Below, piece after piece: positions 62,273 to 64,000 of a DNA stretch of 64,000 bases. The notes under the pieces were generated by a model. It did no database searches. It saw only the letters and a list, made by a program, of their open reading frames with translations, and had not been told where the DNA came from. Source of the DNA: Nansenia antarctica. Lineage: Eukaryota; Chordata; Actinopteri; Argentiniformes; Microstomatidae. A program made the position numbers and the translations under genes. The stretch is taken from positions 52,665,851 through 52,729,850 of the forward strand of contig OZ022340.1 of NCBI GenBank assembly GCA_963989245.1. Direction: 5' to 3'. The first letter of the stretch is position 1. Each line of letters begins with the position of its first letter.

Positions 62273-62350
62273 AGCCTGGCCCACTGACAGACAGCTCTGA
62301 CACACCACACAGAACGAGTGGAATTCCTTCTTTAGACGCTTGAGCTCCAC
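62258..62350 (-). CDS. stag3: stag3 exon
   Basis: Minus frame VELKRLKKEFHSFCVVCQSC and LSVGQAEIRDQ, matching STAG (LRKTVKSFLAVCQQCLSNV...VKEQ). 31 codons, phase 0 at both ends, acceptor CACTCCTAG, donor GTGAGA. Confidence 0.93.
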
Positions 62351-62363
62351 CTAGGAGTGTGTG

Positions 62364-62508
62364 GGTGTGAGGAAGAGAGGGGGGAGAGAGGGGGAATAGA
62401 GGGGGGAGAGAGGGAAGAGAGAGGGAAGAGAGAGGGGGAAGAGAGGGGGGAAGAGAGGGGGGAAGAGAGGGGGGAAGAGAGGGGGGGAGAGAGGGGGGAA
62501 GAGAGCGA
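62364..62508. repeat. GGGGGAAGAGA minisatellite
   Basis: About 12 copies of an 11-13-bp purine unit in a stag3 intron. Confidence 0.95.
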
Positions 62509-62654
62509 CAGAATGAGACACGAGAGTGGCAGGTTTCTGAATGACTAAACATAGTATTAAGGAGGGGGGGGATTTGTGTCTGTTTATGTTGGAGCTCTGC
62601 GATGTTGGCTAAACAGCCATGTCAGTTTGCCTCATCATCATAACTGACTGCATG

Positions 62655-63105
62655 TGTGTGTGTGTGTGTGTGTGATGATGTCCATAACTCGATGTGTATG
62701 TCCATCTGTGTGTGTGTGTCCATATCTGTGTGTGTATGTGTGAGTGACGTGTGTCCATATCTGTGTGTGTGTGTGTGTGTGTGTGTGAGTGTGTGTCCAT
62801 ATCTGTGTGTGTGTGTGTGTGTGTGTGTGAGCGTGTGTGTGTGAGAGTGTGTGTCCATATCTGTGTGTGTGTGTGTGTGTGTGTGTGAGCGTGTGTCCAA
62901 ATCTGTGTGAGTATGTGTGAGCGACGTGTGTCCATATCTGTGTGAGTATGTGTGAGCATGTGTGAGCGTGTGTCCATATCTGTGTGTATGTCCATCTGTG
63001 TGTGTGTGTGTGTGTGTCCATATCTGTGTGAGTATGTGTGAGCGACGTGTGTCCATATCTGTGTGAGTATGTGTCCAAATCTGTGTGTGTGTGTGTGTGT
63101 GTACT
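62655..63105. repeat. (GT)n with GTGTCCATATCTGTGT minisatellite
   Basis: Repeated GTGTGTCCATATCTGTGTGA units with GAGCGACGTGTG variants. The complementary family occurs at 63585-63928, so the two arrays are inverted relative to each other across 480 bp. Confidence 0.95.
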
Positions 63106-63282
63106 GTAGAAGCCTGACCGCGGCGCTGTGGCCTCAGATGCTCTTGAACAGATTGCTGTGTTAATTGCATGCTGTCCTCACAGCTGGTGAGAGGCTTAAG
63201 CAGGCAGGCAGGCAGGCAGTGCCGTGGTGAAATATGGGCACTTTGGTGTGTGAATACAGTAGCACCATGTAATACATTTACA

Positions 63283-63465
63283 TTTTTATCATTTAGGAAA
63301 AATGCTTTTTATCTTTAGGTCTCCCTGGAGTAACTTAGTGCTAAGTGCCTTACTCAAGGGCACACTAGTGGTGGCGGCGGCGGTGTTCCCAGGTGGGGTT
63401 TGGACGCATGATCTTCAGATCACCATCAGTCCAACTAGCTATCCACTAAGCCACCGCCACTATAG
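63283..63465. mobile_element. Short interspersed repeat, copy 2
   Basis: Shares CTTACTCAAGGGCACACTAG, the (GGC)n middle, GATCACCATCAGTCCAACTA and CTATCCACTAAGCCACC with the copy at 61842-62022. Confidence 0.7.
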
Positions 63466-63584
63466 GTACAGGGTGGCTACATCTGTGTTAATAGGCTAGA
63501 TGGACAGAGTTTGGTAATACTACAGTATGTAAATACTAAAAAAAGGTAAATACGGCAGACAGGCAATGCCAGAGTAGTCAGGCA

Positions 63585-63607
63585 CACACAGATATGGACA
63601 CACGTCA

Positions 63608-63653
<46 letters not shown>

Positions 63654-63782
63654 TATGGACACACGCTCACGCTCACACACACACACACACACAGATATGG
63701 ACACACGCTCACACACACACACACACACACACAGATATGGACACACGTCACTCACACATACACACACAGATATGGACACACG

Positions 63783-63824
<42 letters not shown>

Positions 63825-63838
63825 TATGGACACACACA

Positions 63839-63869
<31 letters not shown>

Positions 63870-63928
63870 AGATGGACATACACGTCGAGTTATGGACATC
63901 ATCACACACACACACACACACACACACC
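63585..63928. repeat. (CA)n with CACACAGATATGGACACACG minisatellite
   Basis: Inverted counterpart of the array at 62655-63105, ending at the donor of the stag3 exon at 63928. Confidence 0.95.
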
Positions 63929-64000
63929 TTGGTTGGTGTAGAGTTGGACACCCTCACTTTCTCCCAGACCAGGTGGAAATATGCACACTTCAGGGCTGGG
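63928..64000 (-). CDS. stag3: stag3 exon, partial at the window edge
   Basis: Minus frame PALKCAYFHLVWEKVRVSNS and TPTK, matching STAG (ALQCTHYVILWQLAKI...STK). Donor GTGTGT borders a CA/GT repeat. The exon and the rest of the gene continue past 64000. Confidence 0.9.

Noticed and set aside
62609..63170. His/Thr-rich ORFs (THTHTH)
   Set aside because: Translations of CA/GT microsatellites on either strand.

Overview
The window is nuclear genomic DNA of a ray-finned (teleost) fish. The supports are vertebrate genes with short GT-AG exons (mcm7, stag3, gpc2, a C2H2 zinc-finger gene), very dense CA/GT and AT microsatellites, and a fish-type transposon load: many hAT elements with 8-bp target duplications, L2/CR1-group, Rex1-like and L1 LINEs, a Tc1 element and MITEs. 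The species cannot be told from the sequence alone.

Layout. 0-5 kb (minus strand): the first three coding exons of mcm7 (replicative helicase subunit), with a transposon-filled 4-kb intron 1 and a LINE tail about 20 bp upstream of the start codon. 6.5-7.3 kb (minus): three terminal exons of a gene whose phases join perfectly, most likely the 3' end of stag3 (meiotic cohesin). 7.5-8.9 kb (plus): the last three exons of gpc2 (glypican-2), with no upstream exons in view. 10.3-15.2 kb: a 4.9-kb element with long inverted arms that contains a minisatellite and an L2 LINE. 15.7-18.9 kb: a hAT element carrying an L1 fragment and a second hAT. 19.5-30.3 kb (plus): a zinc-finger gene with a tandemly duplicated N-terminal exon, an intron holding a 4.5-kb nested hAT stack, and an 18-finger terminal exon. 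30.4-41.8 kb: LINE, gag-like ORF, MITE, Tc1, and a hAT relic whose C-terminal codons have expanded into a minisatellite. 41.9-55.3 kb (plus): an unidentified coiled-coil protein gene with a duplicated exon/intron junction. One copy is broken by an intact 1028-aa LINE; the other holds an L2 LINE that is itself split by an apparently intact hAT transposon. Its 3' part is dominated by 55-bp and 54-bp minisatellites. 55.6-57.9 kb: 13-bp and 27-bp minisatellites. 57.9-64 kb (minus): seven confident exons and one doubtful exon of stag3.

If the 6.5-7.3 kb exons are stag3, one stag3 intron interval is about 50 kb and holds everything from gpc2 to the coiled-coil gene; a misassembly would give the same picture. 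In human, MCM7, GPC2 and STAG3 lie close together (established knowledge), so the gene content is conserved while the order is rearranged.

The most interesting signal is inside the hAT transposon at 47504-50789. A short antisense retroposon-like insertion made a 14-bp direct repeat containing AG|GT, so that the insertion reads as a perfect phase-0 intron and the 578-codon transposase frame survives. This looks like intron birth caught in the act. Several host reading frames carry single-base shifts (mcm7 exon 3, the coiled-coil gene, stag3), which could be real decay or sequencing error.
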